Notes: generated by a model from the letters alone, not told the origin. Shown: positions 41,504 to 52,249, counted from the stretch's first letter. The stretch: DNA of 58,579 nucleotides from Rikenellaceae bacterium (GCA_015059925.1 SUZL01000013.1:1-58579), one strand, 5' to 3'. A program made the numbers and translations.

Positions 41504-41637
41504 TTATAAAGCCGTATATATAAATGAAACATTATAGTTTCCTTAAATCGATAAGCAAAAAGAATTACAAAATGGCTAAATCGCTGAAAAAAGCCGAAAA
41601 AAGATACACTTATATAGTGTTTTTAAAAATTTTTGAT

Positions 41638-41645
41638 TACCTTTG
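41638..41645 (+). promoter_or_regulatory. -7 promoter box of the str operon
   Basis: TACCTTTG fits TAnnTTTG, with a T-rich stretch at about -33. The implied start near 41652 leaves a 63-base leader before rpsL, A-rich just before the ATG. This is the only clear promoter for rpsL to rpsN. Confidence 0.65.
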
Positions 41646-41714
41646 CACTCCGAATTGGACGTTTTAGAAGACGAAATTTTTTAAATTAACCATTAAAAGG
41701 ACAAGTTTTTAACA

Positions 41715-42098
41715 ATGCCAACTATTCAACAGTTAGTAAGAAACGGTCGAGTAAGCCAGGTTGACAAGAGTAAGTCGCCTGCACTCGCAGCGTGTCCCCA
41801 GCGTCGTGGCGTATGTACCCGTGTGTACACCACCACCCCCAAGAAGCCGAACTCGGCTATGCGTAAGGTGGCACGTGTTCGCTTGACCAACGGTAAGGAG
41901 GTCAATGCCTACATCCCCGGAGAGGGTCACAACTTGCAGGAGCACTCAATCGTGCTCGTACGCGGCGGTCGTGTAAAGGACCTGCCGGGTGTACGTTATC
42001 ACCTCGTGCGCGGTGCGCTCGACTCAGCAGGCGTGGACGGTCGTCGTCAGCGTCGCTCGAAGTACGGTGCTAAGCGACCCAAGGCCGGTAAGAAGTAA
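41715..42098 (+). CDS. rpsL: 30S ribosomal protein S12
   Basis: 127 residues, complete. S12 sits at the decoding centre and controls accuracy. [20 protein letters not shown] holds the conserved lysine linked to streptomycin resistance elsewhere (K43-type, here wild type), and [19 protein letters not shown] the second such site. The first gene of the str unit; the ATG follows the A-rich GGACAAGTTTTTAACA without a strong Shine-Dalgarno. Confidence 0.98.
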   Translation: MPTIQQLVRNGRVSQVDKSKSPALAACPQRRGVCTRVYTTTPKKPNSAMRKVARVRLTNGKEVNAYIPGEGHNLQEHSIVLVRGGRVKDLPGVRYHLVRGALDSAGVDGRRQRRSKYGAKRPKAGKK

Positions 42099-42132
42099 AA
42101 TTGATCTACAAAATTAAATTCAGGAAAACAAA

Positions 42133-42609
42133 ATGAGAAAAGCTAAGCCTAGAAAGCGAATTCTACTTCCGGATCCTAAGTTCAACGATGTTGAGGTAAC
42201 TCGTTTCGTGAACAATCTGATGCTGGATGGAAAGAAGAGTATTGCTTACACCATCTTCTATGATTCTTTGGAGTTGGTAAGCAAGAAGATGAAGGATGCT
42301 GATAAATCTCCGCTGGAAATCTGGAAACAGGCTCTTGAGAATATCACACCCCAAGTCGAAGTTAAGTCAAAGCGTATCGGTGGTGCGACCTTCCAGGTAC
42401 CTATGGAGGTTAGACCGGAGCGCAAAGTTTCAATTTCAATGAAAAACCTTGTCCTTTATTCGCGTAAGCGCGCCGGCAAGTCAATGGCAGAGAAGCTCGC
42501 AGCAGAGATCGTAGATGCCTACAACTCACAGGGTGCTGCCTTCAAGCGTAAGGAGGAGATGCACCGTATGGCGGAGGCAAACAAGGCATTTGCACACTTC
42601 AGATTCTAA
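42133..42609 (+). CDS. rpsG: 30S ribosomal protein S7
   Basis: 158 residues. Nucleates assembly of the 30S head and contacts the E site. The N-terminal [20 protein letters not shown] and [20 protein letters not shown], and the [20 protein letters not shown] core, are standard. In other bacteria S7 represses this operon by binding its own mRNA; the 34-base rpsL-rpsG gap here shows no obvious structure. Confidence 0.98.
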   Translation: MRKAKPRKRILLPDPKFNDVEVTRFVNNLMLDGKKSIAYTIFYDSLELVSKKMKDADKSPLEIWKQALENITPQVEVKSKRIGGATFQVPMEVRPERKVSISMKNLVLYSRKRAGKSMAEKLAAEIVDAYNSQGAAFKRKEEMHRMAEANKAFAHFRF

Positions 42610-42624
42610 AAAACAGAGAGTTAA

Positions 42625-44733
42625 ATGGCAAGAGATCTTAAATATACTCGTAATATCGGTATCATGGCTCACATCGATGCCGGTAAGACTACAACCTCTG
42701 AGCGTATCCTTTTCTATACGGGTAAGACTCACAAGATTGGTGAGACTCACGAGGGTGCAGCCACAATGGACTGGATGGTTCAGGAGCAGGAACGTGGTAT
42801 TACCATTACTTCTGCAGCTACAACAGCATTCTGGAACTACAAGGATCACCAGTACCAGATCAACTTGATCGATACTCCGGGACACGTTGACTTTACCGTT
42901 GAGGTAGAGCGTTCATTGCGCGTATTGGACGGTGCTGTGGCAACTTTCTGTGCAGTAGGTGGTGTAGAGCCCCAGTCAGAGACAGTATGGCGTCAGGCTG
43001 ACAAGTACAACGTACCCCGTATCGGTTATGTTAACAAGATGGACCGTACAGGTGCCGACTTCTTTGCAGTATGCGCTCAGATTAAGGAGCACTTCGGAGC
43101 AACAGCTCTTCCCGTAGTATTGCCTATCGGTGTTGAGGATAAGTTCGAGGGTTTGATTGACCTTATATATAATAATGCAATCTACTACTACGACGACAAG
43201 ACCGTTCGCGATAACTTCGAGCTTAAGGAGATTCCCGAGAATATGAAGGCTGAGGCAGCCGAGTGGCGTGCAAAGCTTATCGAGGAGGTTGCAGCAACCG
43301 ACGACGCTCTTATGGAGAAGTTCTTCGAGGATCCCGATTCAATCACTCCCGATGAGTTGATCGCAGCTATCCGTACAGCAACAATGAATATGACATTGGT
43401 GCCTATGATGTGTGGTTCTTCATTCCACAACAAGGGTGTACAGAAGTTGCTTGATTATATTATGGCGTTCCTTCCCTCTCCGCTGGATGTTCCTGCAGTA
43501 GAGGGTGTAAATCCTAAGACAGACGAGACTGAGACTCGTAATGCATCAGTAAACGATCCTTTCTGTGGTCTTGCGTTTAAGATTGCAACTGACCCATTCG
43601 TAGGTCGTTTGGCATTCGTACGTGCATACTCAGGTGCTTTGGACGCAGGTTCTTATGTGTTGAATGCTCGTAGCGGTAAGCGTGAGCGTATCAGTCGTCT
43701 TTATCAGATGCACTCAAACAAGCAGAATCCAATTGAGCGCGTTGAGGCAGGTGATATCTGCGCAGCAGTAGGTTTCAAGGAGATCCGTACTGGTGATACT
43801 CTTACAGCAGAGAACGCACCATTGGTACTTGAGCAGATGACATTCCCTGAGCCAGTTATCGGTCTTGCAGTTGAGCCTAAGACTCAGAAGGATTTGGATA
43901 AGCTCGGTATCGCACTTGGTAAGCTTGCTGAGGAGGATCCTACATTTACAGTTCGTACCGATGAGGAGTCAGGTCAGACTATCATCAGCGGTATGGGTGA
44001 GCTCCACTTGGATATCATCGTTGACCGTTTGCGTCGTGAGTTCGGTGTAGAGATCAACCAGGGTGCACCTCAGGTTAACTATAAGGAGGCTCTTACTAAG
44101 ACAGTTCAGCACCGTGAGGTATTCAAGAAGCAGACTGGTGGTCGTGGTAAGTTTGCCGATATCATCTTCGAGATCGGTCCTGCAGATGAGGGTAAGACTG
44201 GCCTTACATTCGTTGACGAGGTTAAGGGTGGTAACGTACCTAAGGAGTTTATCCCTGCAGTTCAGAAGGGCTTCGAGTCAGCAATGGCAAATGGTGCATT
44301 GGCAGGCTACACAATCGACGCTATGAAGGTTACTTTGAAGGATGGTTCATTCCACCCAGTCGATTCAGATCAGCTCTCATTCGAGATCTGCGCCCGCAAT
44401 GGTTTCCGTCAGGCAGCTCCCAAGGCAGGTTCAGTTATCATGGAGCCCGTTATGTCAGTAGAGGTTGTAACTCCTGAGGAGAATATGGGTGATATCATCG
44501 GAGACTTGAACAAGCGTCGCGGTATGATCCAGGGTATGGACCAGAAGGGTACAGCCCGCGTGGTTAAGGCTAAGGTTCCCCTGTCAGAGATGTTTGGTTA
44601 TGTAACAGTGTTGCGTACCATTTCATCAGGCCGTGCAACATCATCTATGGAGTTCTCGCACTTCGAGGAGGTTCCTGCTAACTTGGCAAAGGAGATCATC
44701 GAGAAGAGCGGCAAACGTAAGGATTTAGAATAA
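42625..44733 (+). CDS. fusA: Translation elongation factor G
   Basis: 702 residues; GTPase that drives translocation. G-motifs: [32 protein letters not shown] and NKMDRTG. The switch I region contains [11 protein letters not shown]. The rest shows the normal five-domain arrangement, ending [15 protein letters not shown]. tuf, which follows fusA in many bacteria, is absent: rpsJ starts 15 bases downstream. The codon choice (cgt, gca, aca, ttg) differs clearly from the GC-rich genes before 41 kb, consistent with selection for high expression. Confidence 0.98.
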   Translation: MARDLKYTRNIGIMAHIDAGKTTTSERILFYTGKTHKIGETHEGAATMDWMVQEQERGITITSAATTAFWNYKDHQYQINLIDTPGHVDFTVEVERSLRVLDGAVATFCAVGGVEPQSETVWRQADKYNVPRIGYVNKMDRTGADFFAVCAQIKEHFGATALPVVLPIGVEDKFEGLIDLIYNNAIYYYDDKTVRDNFELKEIPENMKAEAAEWRAKLIEEVAATDDALMEKFFEDPDSITPDELIAAIRTATMNMTLVPMMCGSSFHNKGVQKLLDYIMAFLPSPLDVPAVEGVNPKTDETETRNASVNDPFCGLAFKIATDPFVGRLAFVRAYSGALDAGSYVLNARSGKRERISRLYQMHSNKQNPIERVEAGDICAAVGFKEIRTGDTLTAENAPLVLEQMTFPEPVIGLAVEPKTQKDLDKLGIALGKLAEEDPTFTVRTDEESGQTIISGMGELHLDIIVDRLRREFGVEINQGAPQVNYKEALTKTVQHREVFKKQTGGRGKFADIIFEIGPADEGKTGLTFVDEVKGGNVPKEFIPAVQKGFESAMANGALAGYTIDAMKVTLKDGSFHPVDSDQLSFEICARNGFRQAAPKAGSVIMEPVMSVEVVTPEENMGDIIGDLNKRRGMIQGMDQKGTARVVKAKVPLSEMFGYVTVLRTISSGRATSSMEFSHFEEVPANLAKEIIEKSGKRKDLE

Positions 44734-44747
44734 TAAGAGTAAACAAT

Positions 44748-45053
44748 ATGAACCAGAAGATTAGAATTAAGCTTAAGTCTTTCGACCACAACTTGGTAGA
44801 CAAGTCGGCTGAGAAGATTGTGAAGACAGTGAAGGCTACCGATGCTATGGTAAGCGGTCCGGTGCCCCTGCCCACACGCAAGCAGATTTTTACGGTTAAC
44901 CGCTCTACTTTCGTAAACAAGAAGGCTCGTGAGCAGTTCCAGTTCTGCACTTTCAAGCGCATTATCGACATCTATTCGTCAACCCCCAAGACAATCGACG
45001 CATTGATGAAGTTGGAGCTTCCTTCAGGCGTAGAGGTTGAGATTAAGGTCTGA
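44748..45053 (+). CDS. rpsJ: 30S ribosomal protein S10
   Basis: 101 residues. Also a transcription antitermination factor (NusE) with NusB in other bacteria. [19 protein letters not shown] and [20 protein letters not shown] are the conserved parts. It is attached to the str unit by a 15-base gap, and separated from rplC by 194 bases, so it is the last gene before a structured gap. Confidence 0.98.
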   Translation: MNQKIRIKLKSFDHNLVDKSAEKIVKTVKATDAMVSGPVPLPTRKQIFTVNRSTFVNKKAREQFQFCTFKRIIDIYSSTPKTIDALMKLELPSGVEVEIKV

Positions 45054-45247
45054 TATTAAGCTAAAATATCGCCAACGTGGGGCGCATTGATTTGTTGCGC
45101 CCCAAGGTTGTGCGGTCTCAACCAAGGCGGAACGTAATAAGTTCGGCTCTCGCAAGAGGAGGTTGGGGTAAATAAAAAATGAATATATACTTATATTTAT
45201 AATAAATACAAATCACTTTAATTTAACAAACGTAATTCGACAGAAAA
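45054..45247 (+). promoter_or_regulatory. Structured gap between rpsJ and rplC
   Basis: CAAC-GT-GGGGCGCA (45073-45086) pairs with TGCGCCCC-AAG-GTTG (45096-45110) around a 9-base loop, and GGTTG/CAACC (from 45106) can form a second, competing hairpin. An A/T-rich stretch (45171-45240) leads to rplC. No TAnnTTTG box was found. It may hold an attenuator or a processing site. No gene is present. Confidence 0.5.
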
Positions 45248-45862
45248 ATGTCAGGACTAATTGGAAAGAAAATCGGAATGACTTCCGTTTACAGTGCCGA
45301 GGGTAAGAACATACCATGCACTGTCATTGAGGCTGGTCCGTGTGTAGTTACGCAAATCAAGACGGTTGAGAAGGATTCTTACGAGGCCGTACAGATTGCC
45401 TATGACGACAAGAGTGAAAAGCACACCAGCAACAGTTTGTTAGGTCACTTCAAGAAAGCAGGCACTACTCCCAAGCGCAAGATGGCTGAGTTCAAGGGTA
45501 TGCCGGAGGTGAACCTTGGTGATACCTTGACCGTTGATATGTTCTCTGAGGAGGATTGGGTTGACGTAACCGGTATCTCAAAGGGTAAGGGCTTTCAGGG
45601 TGTAGTTAAGCGTCACGGTTTTGGTGGTGTAGGTGGTCAGACCCACGGTCAGCACAACCGTCAGCGTAAGCCCGGTTCACTGGGTGCTTCATCTTATCCG
45701 TCACGCGTATTCAAAGGCAAGCGTTTGGCCGGCCGTATGGGTGGCGATCAGGTTAAGGTAGTTAACCTGAAGGTATTAAAGGTAATTCCCGAGAACAACC
45801 TTATTTTGGTTAAGGGTTCAATTCCCGGGGCTAAGGGTGCTTATTTAACAATTGAGAAGTAG
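45248..45862 (+). CDS. rplC: 50S ribosomal protein L3
   Basis: 204 residues. Binds the 3' domain of 23S rRNA near the peptidyl-transferase centre. [20 protein letters not shown] starts it, and the signature [20 protein letters not shown] is followed by the [20 protein letters not shown] extension. A one-base gap separates it from rplD. It opens the S10-type gene series after the rpsJ gap. Confidence 0.98.
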   Translation: MSGLIGKKIGMTSVYSAEGKNIPCTVIEAGPCVVTQIKTVEKDSYEAVQIAYDDKSEKHTSNSLLGHFKKAGTTPKRKMAEFKGMPEVNLGDTLTVDMFSEEDWVDVTGISKGKGFQGVVKRHGFGGVGGQTHGQHNRQRKPGSLGASSYPSRVFKGKRLAGRMGGDQVKVVNLKVLKVIPENNLILVKGSIPGAKGAYLTIEK

Positions 45863-45863
45863 T

Positions 45864-46490
45864 ATGGAATTAGCTGTTTTGAACACACAGGGACAAGAGA
45901 CTGGTCGTAAGGTAGTCCTTTCAGATGCAGTCTTCGGCGTGGAGGCTAATGACCACGCTATCTACCTCGACGTAAAGCAGTTTTTGGCTGATCAGCGTCA
46001 GGGAACTCACAAGGCTAAGCAGCGTAACGAGGTTGCAGGTTCAACCCGCAAGCTGAAGCGTCAGAAGGGTACCGGTGGTGCACGATGCGGTAGCATCAAG
46101 TCGCCTCTGTTCCCGGGTGGTGGCCGTATCTTCGGTCCCGTGCCCCGCGACTATAGCTTCAAGCTCAACAAGAAGCTCAAGCGTCTGGCTCGCCGTAGCG
46201 CTCTTACTTACAAGGCACAGGCAGGTGCTATCAGCGTAATCGAGAATCTCCAGCTGGAGGCTCCCAAGACCAAGCAGGTAGTAGCTCTGACCGAGGCTTT
46301 GAAGGTGGCGAATAAGAAGGTACTGCTTGTCCTGCCGGAGGGCAACGTAAATCTTCAGCTTTCGTGCCGCAACATCCCCTCAGTAAAGCCTATCTTGGCT
46401 GAGAACATCAACACCTACGAGGTAATGAATGCCAACGTACTTGTTATGGTTGAGGGTGCAGAGAATGTATTGAATGTAATGTTAGCTTAA
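45864..46490 (+). CDS. rplD: 50S ribosomal protein L4
   Basis: 208 residues from ATG 45864 ([20 protein letters not shown]); an earlier in-frame ATG at 45852 lies inside rplC and is rejected. The loop reaching into the exit tunnel is [20 protein letters not shown] with the following GGARCGS. L4 is the autoregulator of the S10 operon in enterobacteria; no such leader is recognised here, although the gap before rplC is a candidate place. Confidence 0.97.
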   Translation: MELAVLNTQGQETGRKVVLSDAVFGVEANDHAIYLDVKQFLADQRQGTHKAKQRNEVAGSTRKLKRQKGTGGARCGSIKSPLFPGGGRIFGPVPRDYSFKLNKKLKRLARRSALTYKAQAGAISVIENLQLEAPKTKQVVALTEALKVANKKVLLVLPEGNVNLQLSCRNIPSVKPILAENINTYEVMNANVLVMVEGAENVLNVMLA

Positions 46491-46504
46491 AAAAACGAAA
46501 AAAG

Positions 46505-46795
46505 ATGGAAGTAATTATTAAGCCTGTATTGACCGAGAAGATGACGATTCAGGGCGAGAAACTGAACCGCTACGGTTTTATCGTTGACGTAAGAGCTAAC
46601 AAGCTGCAGATTCGTAATGCCGTAGAGCAGATGTACAACGTTGTTGTTACAGATGTTAACACCGTGCGCTATATGGGTAAGAACAAGAGCCGCTACACTA
46701 AGGCAGGTCTTCTCACCGGTCGCACTAATAACTTCAAGAAGGCAATCGTCACCTTGAAGGATGGAGATAAGATAGATTTTTACAGTAATATCTAA
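46505..46795 (+). CDS. rplW: 50S ribosomal protein L23
   Basis: 96 residues. Forms part of the exit-tunnel rim, docking trigger factor and [23 protein letters not shown] and [20 protein letters not shown] are conserved, and the [20 protein letters not shown] loop precedes the C-terminus. It ends five bases before rplB. Confidence 0.97.
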   Translation: MEVIIKPVLTEKMTIQGEKLNRYGFIVDVRANKLQIRNAVEQMYNVVVTDVNTVRYMGKNKSRYTKAGLLTGRTNNFKKAIVTLKDGDKIDFYSNI

Positions 46796-46800
46796 CAGAA

Positions 46801-47625
46801 ATGGCAGTAAGAAAGTTTAAGCCTGTAACAGCAGGTACAAGACATAAGATTATTGGCACTTACGAGGAGATCACTCGCACAGCGCCTGAGAAGTCGTTGC
46901 TGAGTCCTAAGAAGAGCTCTGGTGGACGTAACAACACCGGTAAGATGACCGTACGCTACATCGGTGGCGGTCACAAGCAGATGTATCGTAACGTCGATTT
47001 CAAGCGAGCTAAGGACGGTATTGCTGCAACTGTTAAGTCTATCGAGTACGATCCCAATCGTACAGCACGAATCGCACTTCTGGTTTATGCCGATGGTGAG
47101 AAGAGCTACATCATCGCTCCCAACGGATTGAAGGTTGGCCAGACCGTAATGAGCGGCGCAGGCGTTGCTCCCGAGGTTGGTAACACTTTGTTCCTGAGCG
47201 AGATTCCTCTGGGTACCGTTGTGCATAACATCGAACTCTACCCGGGCCAGGGTGCCGCAATGGCACGTTCAGCCGGCTCGTATGCTCAGCTTTTGGCACG
47301 CGAAGGAAAGTTCGCAATCATCAAGTTGCCTTCAGGTGAGACTCGTATGGTACTCGTAACTTGCCGTGCTACGGTAGGTGTTGTTTCAAATGTTGACCAC
47401 AACCTTGAGTCATCAGGTAAGGCAGGTCGTAGCCGTTGGCAGGGCCGCCGTCCTCACAACCGTGGTGTGGTTATGAACCCCGTAGATCACCCGATGGGTG
47501 GTGGTGAAGGTCGTGCTTCGGGTGGTCACCCCCGTTCACGCAAGGGCTTGTTGGCTAAGGGTTACAAGACTCGCAATCCCAAGAAGACCACTTCAAAGTT
47601 CATCATTTCAAAGCGTAAAAAATAA
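46801..47625 (+). CDS. rplB: 50S ribosomal protein L2
   Basis: 274 residues. Needed for subunit joining and peptide-bond formation. [20 protein letters not shown] begins it, [20 protein letters not shown] is a standard RNA-binding stretch, and [20 protein letters not shown] includes the conserved His region near the peptidyl-transferase centre. Confidence 0.98.
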   Translation: MAVRKFKPVTAGTRHKIIGTYEEITRTAPEKSLLSPKKSSGGRNNTGKMTVRYIGGGHKQMYRNVDFKRAKDGIAATVKSIEYDPNRTARIALLVYADGEKSYIIAPNGLKVGQTVMSGAGVAPEVGNTLFLSEIPLGTVVHNIELYPGQGAAMARSAGSYAQLLAREGKFAIIKLPSGETRMVLVTCRATVGVVSNVDHNLESSGKAGRSRWQGRRPHNRGVVMNPVDHPMGGGEGRASGGHPRSRKGLLAKGYKTRNPKKTTSKFIISKRKK

Positions 47626-47642
47626 TTAAATAGAGTATCATA

Positions 47643-47912
47643 ATGAGCCGTTCATTAAAAAAAGGACCATTTATTGACCCCAAGTTGGAGGCTAAAGTTG
47701 TAGCTCAGGCCGAGGGCAATAAGAAGACAGTCATTAAGACTTGGTCACGAGCAAGTATGATTTCGCCTGACTTCGTAGGTCAGACGATCGCTGTCCACAA
47801 CGGAAACAAGTTCATTCCCGTTTACGTAACCGAGAATATGGTGGGCCATAAGTTGGGCGAGTTCGCTCCTACCCGCAATTTCCGTGGTCACGCAGGTAAC
47901 AAGAAAAAGTAA
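47643..47912 (+). CDS. rpsS: 30S ribosomal protein S19
   Basis: 89 residues. Works in the 30S head with S13. [20 protein letters not shown] and [20 protein letters not shown] with the [16 protein letters not shown] end are diagnostic. It is six bases from rplV. Confidence 0.98.
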   Translation: MSRSLKKGPFIDPKLEAKVVAQAEGNKKTVIKTWSRASMISPDFVGQTIAVHNGNKFIPVYVTENMVGHKLGEFAPTRNFRGHAGNKKK

Positions 47913-47918
47913 TAGACT

Positions 47919-48329
47919 ATGGGTGCAAGAAAAGCAATAAGAGCCGAGAAGTTAAAGGCTGAAAAGAAGCAGAAGGCTATCGCAATTATGCGCGACTGCC
48001 CTACCTCACCTCGTAAGATGCGCCTCGTAGCAGACATCATCCGTGGTGTAGAGATCAATAAGGCGTTGGGTATCCTTCGCTATTCAAAGAAGGAGGCATC
48101 TATCCGTTTGGAGAAGCTCCTCAAGTCGGCAATCGCCAATTGGGAGGCAAAGAACGAGAACGAGCGTCTGGAGGACGTAACACTTTGCGTAAAGGAGATC
48201 ACCGTTGATGGTGGTCGTATGCTCAAGCGCATCCAGCCCGCACCGCAGGGCCGCGCTCACCGCATTCGCAAGCGTTCTAACCACGTCACCATCGTAGTAG
48301 ATAAAATGGTAACCGCAGAAAACAACTAA
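47919..48329 (+). CDS. rplV: 50S ribosomal protein L22
   Basis: 136 residues. Its beta hairpin lines the exit tunnel. [20 protein letters not shown] and [20 protein letters not shown], the tunnel-facing hairpin, are present. A short N-terminal extension rich in Lys/Ala ([20 protein letters not shown]) precedes the usual start; such an extension is common in Bacteroidetes. Confidence 0.97.
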   Translation: MGARKAIRAEKLKAEKKQKAIAIMRDCPTSPRKMRLVADIIRGVEINKALGILRYSKKEASIRLEKLLKSAIANWEAKNENERLEDVTLCVKEITVDGGRMLKRIQPAPQGRAHRIRKRSNHVTIVVDKMVTAENN

Positions 48330-48333
48330 GCAA

Positions 48334-49068
48334 ATGGGACAGAAAGTAAATCCAATAGCAAACCGTCTTGGTATCATCAAAGGTTGGGATTCTAACTGGT
48401 ATGGTGGTAAGGATTTCTCAGAGAAATTGGTAGAAGACGCTAAGATTCGTAAGTACTTGAATGTCCGTTTGGCCAAGGCAAGTATTTCAAAGATTATCAT
48501 CGAGCGTACGCTCAAGTTGGTTACCGTAACCATCTCGACAGCTCGCCCCGGTATCATCATCGGTAAGGGCGGTCAGGAGGTTGACAAGCTCAAGGAGGAG
48601 CTCAAGAAGCTCACCGGTAAGGAGATTCAGATCAACATCTTCGAGGTAAAGCGTCCCGAGGTTGATGCCGTTATCGTAGGTAACAACATCGCTCGCCAGT
48701 TGGAGGGCCGCGTATCTTACCGCCGCGCTATCAAGACCACCATCGCTTCGACGATGCGTATGGGCGCCGAGGGTATCAAGATCCAGATATCAGGTCGTGT
48801 AGGTGGCGCCGAGATGGCTCGCTCAGAGACCATTAAGGAGGGCCGTATTCCTTTGCACACCTTCCGTGCCGATGTTGACTACTATCTCTCAGAGGCGCTC
48901 ACCAAGGTAGGTATCCTCGGTATCAAGACCTGGATCTGCCACGGTACCGTTTACGGTAAGCGCGATCTGTTCGAGATTCAGGGCGCAGCCTCACAGCAGG
49001 GTGGCCAGTCACAGCAGCACCGCGGTGGCAAGGGCGCTCCCCGTAAAAGACGTAATAACAATAAGTAA
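48334..49068 (+). CDS. rpsC: 30S ribosomal protein S3
   Basis: 244 residues. Part of the mRNA entry channel. The KH domain has the GxxG loop in [40 protein letters not shown] is a conserved C-terminal region. The tail after about 215 is Gln/Gly/Arg-rich ([19 protein letters not shown]). Confidence 0.98.
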   Translation: MGQKVNPIANRLGIIKGWDSNWYGGKDFSEKLVEDAKIRKYLNVRLAKASISKIIIERTLKLVTVTISTARPGIIIGKGGQEVDKLKEELKKLTGKEIQINIFEVKRPEVDAVIVGNNIARQLEGRVSYRRAIKTTIASTMRMGAEGIKIQISGRVGGAEMARSETIKEGRIPLHTFRADVDYYLSEALTKVGILGIKTWICHGTVYGKRDLFEIQGAASQQGGQSQQHRGGKGAPRKRRNNNK

Positions 49069-49096
49069 GTAGGACCTTTTAAAAGCGAAAAACATT

Positions 49097-49516
49097 ATGT
49101 TACAGCCAAAAAAGACCAAATTTAGAAGAATGCAAAAGGGTCGTATGAAGGGTTTCGCTCAGAGAGGAAACCAGCTTGCATACGGTTCATTCGGAATCAA
49201 GGCACTTGAGTCAACTTGGATCACCGGTCGTCAGATCGAGGCCGCACGTCAGGCCATCACCCGTTATATGAAGCGTGAGGGTCAGATCTGGATCCGCATC
49301 TTCCCCGATAAGCCCATCACGAAGAAGCCCGCCGAGGTGCGTATGGGTAAGGGTAAGGGTAATCCCGAAGGATTCGTGGCTCCCGTTACCCCGGGTCGTA
49401 TCCTTTTCGAGGCCGAGGGTGTACCCTTGGAGATTGCACAGGAGGCACTCCGTCTGGGCGCACAGAAGTTGCCTATTACAACTAAGTTTATTGTACGACG
49501 TGACTACGTTGAATAA
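49097..49516 (+). CDS. rplP: 50S ribosomal protein L16
   Basis: 139 residues. Contacts the A-site t[23 protein letters not shown] and [20 protein letters not shown] with [20 protein letters not shown] are standard. The Arg targeted by the hydroxylase in other bacteria lies in KPAEVRMG. Confidence 0.98.
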   Translation: MLQPKKTKFRRMQKGRMKGFAQRGNQLAYGSFGIKALESTWITGRQIEAARQAITRYMKREGQIWIRIFPDKPITKKPAEVRMGKGKGNPEGFVAPVTPGRILFEAEGVPLEIAQEALRLGAQKLPITTKFIVRRDYVE

Positions 49517-49536
49517 TCTTTAATTGAAAGACAAAG

Positions 49537-49731
49537 ATGAAAAGTGCTGAAATAAAGGATATGTCGGTTCAGGATCTGCAGGAGCGCATCGCCGCTGAGA
49601 AGGCTAACCTCGCTCAGTTGAAGGTGCAGCACGCTGTATCGCCGGTTGAGAATCCGTCAATTATTAAAAAATCTCGCAGAGATATAGCTCGTATGCTGAC
49701 AATTCTGCGTCAGAAAAACCCTAAATGTTAA
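49537..49731 (+). CDS. rpmC: 50S ribosomal protein L29
   Basis: 64 residues; a two-helix protein at the exit tunnel. [20 protein letters not shown] and [20 protein letters not shown] fit the family. The rpsQ start lies eight bases after its stop. Confidence 0.96.
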   Translation: MKSAEIKDMSVQDLQERIAAEKANLAQLKVQHAVSPVENPSIIKKSRRDIARMLTILRQKNPKC

Positions 49732-49739
49732 TTACCACT

Positions 49740-49994
49740 ATGGAAAGAAATCTTAGAAAAGAGCGTATTGGGTTGGTTGTCAGCAACAAAATGGAGAAGA
49801 CCATTGTGGTTGCCGTTGAGCGTAAGGTTAAGCACCCGATCTATGGTAAGTTTATGAACAAGACTACGAAGTTCGCAGCCGAGTGTCTGGACGAGACCGT
49901 AAAGGAGGGTGATACCGTTCGCATTATGGAGACCCGCCCCTTGAGCAAAACCAAGCGTTGGAGATTAGTACAAATCATTGAAAGAGCTAAGTAG
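49740..49994 (+). CDS. rpsQ: 30S ribosomal protein S17
   Basis: 84 residues from ATG 49740 ([15 protein letters not shown]). The upstream in-frame ATG at 49725 lies inside rpmC and is rejected. The OB-fold RNA-binding stretch is [20 protein letters not shown], with [20 protein letters not shown] near the end. Confidence 0.97.
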   Translation: MERNLRKERIGLVVSNKMEKTIVVAVERKVKHPIYGKFMNKTTKFAAECLDETVKEGDTVRIMETRPLSKTKRWRLVQIIERAK

Positions 49995-49996
49995 TT

Positions 49997-50362
49997 ATGA
50001 TACAGCAAGAAAGCAGACTCGTAGTAGCAGACAACAGCGGTGCAAAGGAGGTACTCTGCATCCGCGTACTTGGCGGTACGAAGCGTCGCTACGCCTCAAT
50101 CGGCGATAAGATCGTCGTTACGGTGAAGAGCGCCAGTCCCTCGGGTGACGTAAAGAAGGGCACAGTATCTAAGGCGGTCGTAGTACGCACCACCAAGGAG
50201 ATCCGCCGTGCCAACGGTTCGTACATTCGTTTCGACGACAACGCCGTAGTTCTTCTTAACAATCAGGGTGAGATGCGTGGTACTCGTATCTTTGGTCCCG
50301 TAGCTCGTGAGTTGCGTGATCAGTATATGAAGATCATCTCATTGGCCCCTGAAGTATTGTAA
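49997..50362 (+). CDS. rplN: 50S ribosomal protein L14
   Basis: 121 residues. Binds 23S rRNA at the subunit interface, and is the docking site of silencing factor Rsf[21 protein letters not shown] and [20 protein letters not shown] are the conserved ends. A two-base gap separates it from rpsQ. Confidence 0.98.
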   Translation: MIQQESRLVVADNSGAKEVLCIRVLGGTKRRYASIGDKIVVTVKSASPSGDVKKGTVSKAVVVRTTKEIRRANGSYIRFDDNAVVLLNNQGEMRGTRIFGPVARELRDQYMKIISLAPEVL

Positions 50363-50381
50363 ACGTAAAACATAGAATAAG

Positions 50382-50705
50382 ATGTCAGTTAAGTTGCATA
50401 TTAAGAAAGGGGATATGGTTTACGTCAATGCAGGCGACAGCAAGGGCCAGCAGGGTAAAGTCCTGCGCGTCGATGCCGCCAAGCAGCGTGCTGTTGTCGA
50501 GGGCGTGAATATGTGCAAGAAGGCTACCAAGCCCAATGCCCAGAACCCCCAGGGTGGAATCATCGAGCAGGAGGCTCCGATTCACATCTCTAACTTGCAG
50601 GTACTCGACCCCAAGAGCGGCAAGGCCACTCGCGTAGGTCGTAAGGTAGGTGCAAATGGTAAATTAGTTCGTTACGCTAAAAAGTCAGGAGAGGAGATCA
50701 AATAA
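50382..50705 (+). CDS. rplX: 50S ribosomal protein L24
   Basis: 107 residues. Starts folding of 23S rRNA. The KOW motif is [20 protein letters not shown], followed by [20 protein letters not shown]. Its stop overlaps the rplE start by one base (TAATG). Confidence 0.97.
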   Translation: MSVKLHIKKGDMVYVNAGDSKGQQGKVLRVDAAKQRAVVEGVNMCKKATKPNAQNPQGGIIEQEAPIHISNLQVLDPKSGKATRVGRKVGANGKLVRYAKKSGEEIK

Positions 50706-51268
50706 TGGCATACGTACCAACACTCAAAACACAGTACAAGGAGCAGATCGTTCCTGCTCTTATGAAGGAGTTTGGCTACACCAGCGTAATGCAGTGTCCC
50801 AAGCTCGTGAAGATCGTGATCAATCAGGGTATGGGCCAGGCCGTAGCCGATAAGAAGCTTATCGACGTAGCTCAGGCCGAGCTTACTCAGATCACCGGTC
50901 AGAAGGCAGTTCAGACCAAGTCAAAGAAGGATATCTCTAACTTCAAGTTGCGTAAGGGTATGCCCATCGGCGTACGCGTAACGCTCCGCGCCGAGCGTAT
51001 GTACGAGTTCTTGGAGCGTCTGATCGCAGTGGCTATGCCTCGCGTACGTGACTTCAAGGGTATCAACGAGAAGTTCGACGGTCGCGGTAACTACACTTTG
51101 GGTATTACCGAGCAGATCATCTTCCCCGAGATCGACATCGACAAGATCACCAAGATCTTCGGTATGGAGATTACTTTCGTAACAACGGCCAATACCGATG
51201 CCGAGGGCTACGCCCTTCTGCGCGAGTTCGGTTTGCCTTTTAAGAACGCTAAAAAGAACAACCAGTAA
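50705..51268 (+). CDS. rplE: 50S ribosomal protein L5
   Basis: 187 residues. Binds 5S rRNA and the P-site t[43 protein letters not shown] and [20 protein letters not shown] are standard. It is joined to rplX by the TAATG overlap and sits one base before rpsN. Confidence 0.98.
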   Translation: MAYVPTLKTQYKEQIVPALMKEFGYTSVMQCPKLVKIVINQGMGQAVADKKLIDVAQAELTQITGQKAVQTKSKKDISNFKLRKGMPIGVRVTLRAERMYEFLERLIAVAMPRVRDFKGINEKFDGRGNYTLGITEQIIFPEIDIDKITKIFGMEITFVTTANTDAEGYALLREFGLPFKNAKKNNQ

Positions 51269-51269
51269 T

Positions 51270-51566
51270 ATGGCAAAGGAATCAATGAAGGCACGCGAGG
51301 TAAAGCGTGTGAAACTTGCAAACCGTTACGCTCACAAGCGTGAGGAGATTGCCGCAAAGGTTAAGAGCGGTGAGATGGATCACGAGGAGGCTTGGATCGC
51401 CCTCTCGAAGTTGCCCCGCAACTCGAATCCCATCCGTCAGCACAACCGTTGCAAGCTGACCGGTCGCCCCAAGGGCTATATGCGTCAGTTCGGCATCAGC
51501 CGTATTCAGTTCCGTGAGATGGCATCAAACGGTCTGATCCCCGGCGTGAAGAAGGCCAGCTGGTAG
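51270..51566 (+). CDS. rpsN: 30S ribosomal protein S14 (zinc-free type)
   Basis: 98 residues from ATG 51270 ([20 protein letters not shown]). It lacks the CxxC pairs of the zinc form, so it is the long C-minus type, as in most Bacteroidetes. [20 protein letters not shown] and [20 protein letters not shown] are conserved. It is followed within 12 bases by a strong terminator, which is unusual for this gene. Confidence 0.97.
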   Translation: MAKESMKAREVKRVKLANRYAHKREEIAAKVKSGEMDHEEAWIALSKLPRNSNPIRQHNRCKLTGRPKGYMRQFGISRIQFREMASNGLIPGVKKASW

Positions 51567-51577
51567 TCTATCATTCT

Positions 51578-51618
51578 GTCGCAGGGGCGCCAAGTGCGCC
51601 CCGGGCGACTGTTTTTTT
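51578..51618 (+). terminator. Strong intrinsic terminator after rpsN
   Basis: GTCGC (51578-51582) pairs with GCGAC (51605-51609), and GGGGCGC (51584-51590) with GCGCCCC (51596-51602), around a CAAGT loop; T-G then seven T residues follow. It is a 12-bp stem with a small bulge, one of the strongest hairpins of the window. Confidence 0.85.
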
Positions 51619-52241
51619 CGACGTGTGGAAGGCCGCGACAGCGTAGCTGCAGCCTAACCCCGTTGATTTACCTTCAGGATATGTCATTCGTAGGTGCCGC
51701 AAGGCCAGATCTCGGTCGGGCTAACCGTAGGTGCCTGTGTATATTATATAATATATATAGTATAGCAGCGAATACACATCCTATACTGATGCAGAGTCCC
51801 AAGTAAGCCGTTGCGCTCATCGGGGAAAGTGCCGTCTTGTGGCGGTAACTTCTCGACGAGGGTGGTGGCAGAAAGGGTTAGGCATCGAGTTACACATTCA
51901 AGGGTCGCAGATGGTATCAGAGGGTAGGGGAGTCTCCCCACCGATGATAATTATTTGTCGGGCATTTGAGGTGGCTGTGCACCCAAGGTGCTGGCTGCCG
52001 TATGTGACAGAGGTTGTGGCTGGGGCGCAGTGCGTCTTTCGGGTTGCACCTTTTGTCGTGCGTGAAGGTGGCGCTTAAAGTAACAAATTGGGACGTTGAG
52101 GCGGTCGATAGATCGGGCGAGGGCATTGCAAAGTGCCGAAAAGTGCGCTCCCAATGTTATTTTAATGTTATTTTTTCGTTTTCGCGGTCGCAAATGCCTC
52201 ATAATAAGCCATCATATAGCGATTTATTGGATTTTTTTGCG
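51619..52241. other. Non-coding gap inside the spc gene series
   Basis: About 620 bases with no convincing gene: the open frames found (up to about 85 codons) use unrelated composition and lack family features. Visible items are an A/T-rich TATATTATATAATATATATA-type stretch (51740-51760) framed by TGTGTAT/ATACACA (51736-51742 and 51772-51778), and the two-part motif at 52126-52160. An RNA gene is possible; none is recognised. Confidence 0.6.
52126..52160 (+). promoter_or_regulatory. Two-part motif upstream of rpsH (shared with rpsL)
   Basis: Box A (52126-52148, core AAAGTGCCGAAAA) is overlapped by box B CGCTCCCAATGTTAT (52146-52160). These match the boxes at 41461-41503, in the opposite order. 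They lie 82 bases before the rpsH -7 box. Confidence 0.5.
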
Positions 52242-52249
52242 TATATTTG
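52242..52249 (+). promoter_or_regulatory. -7 promoter box for rpsH and the following genes
   Basis: TATATTTG fits TAnnTTTG exactly. The implied start near 52256 gives a 59-base, A/T-rich leader before rpsH, similar to the leader of rpsL. No clear -33 element is seen at the right spacing. Confidence 0.6.
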
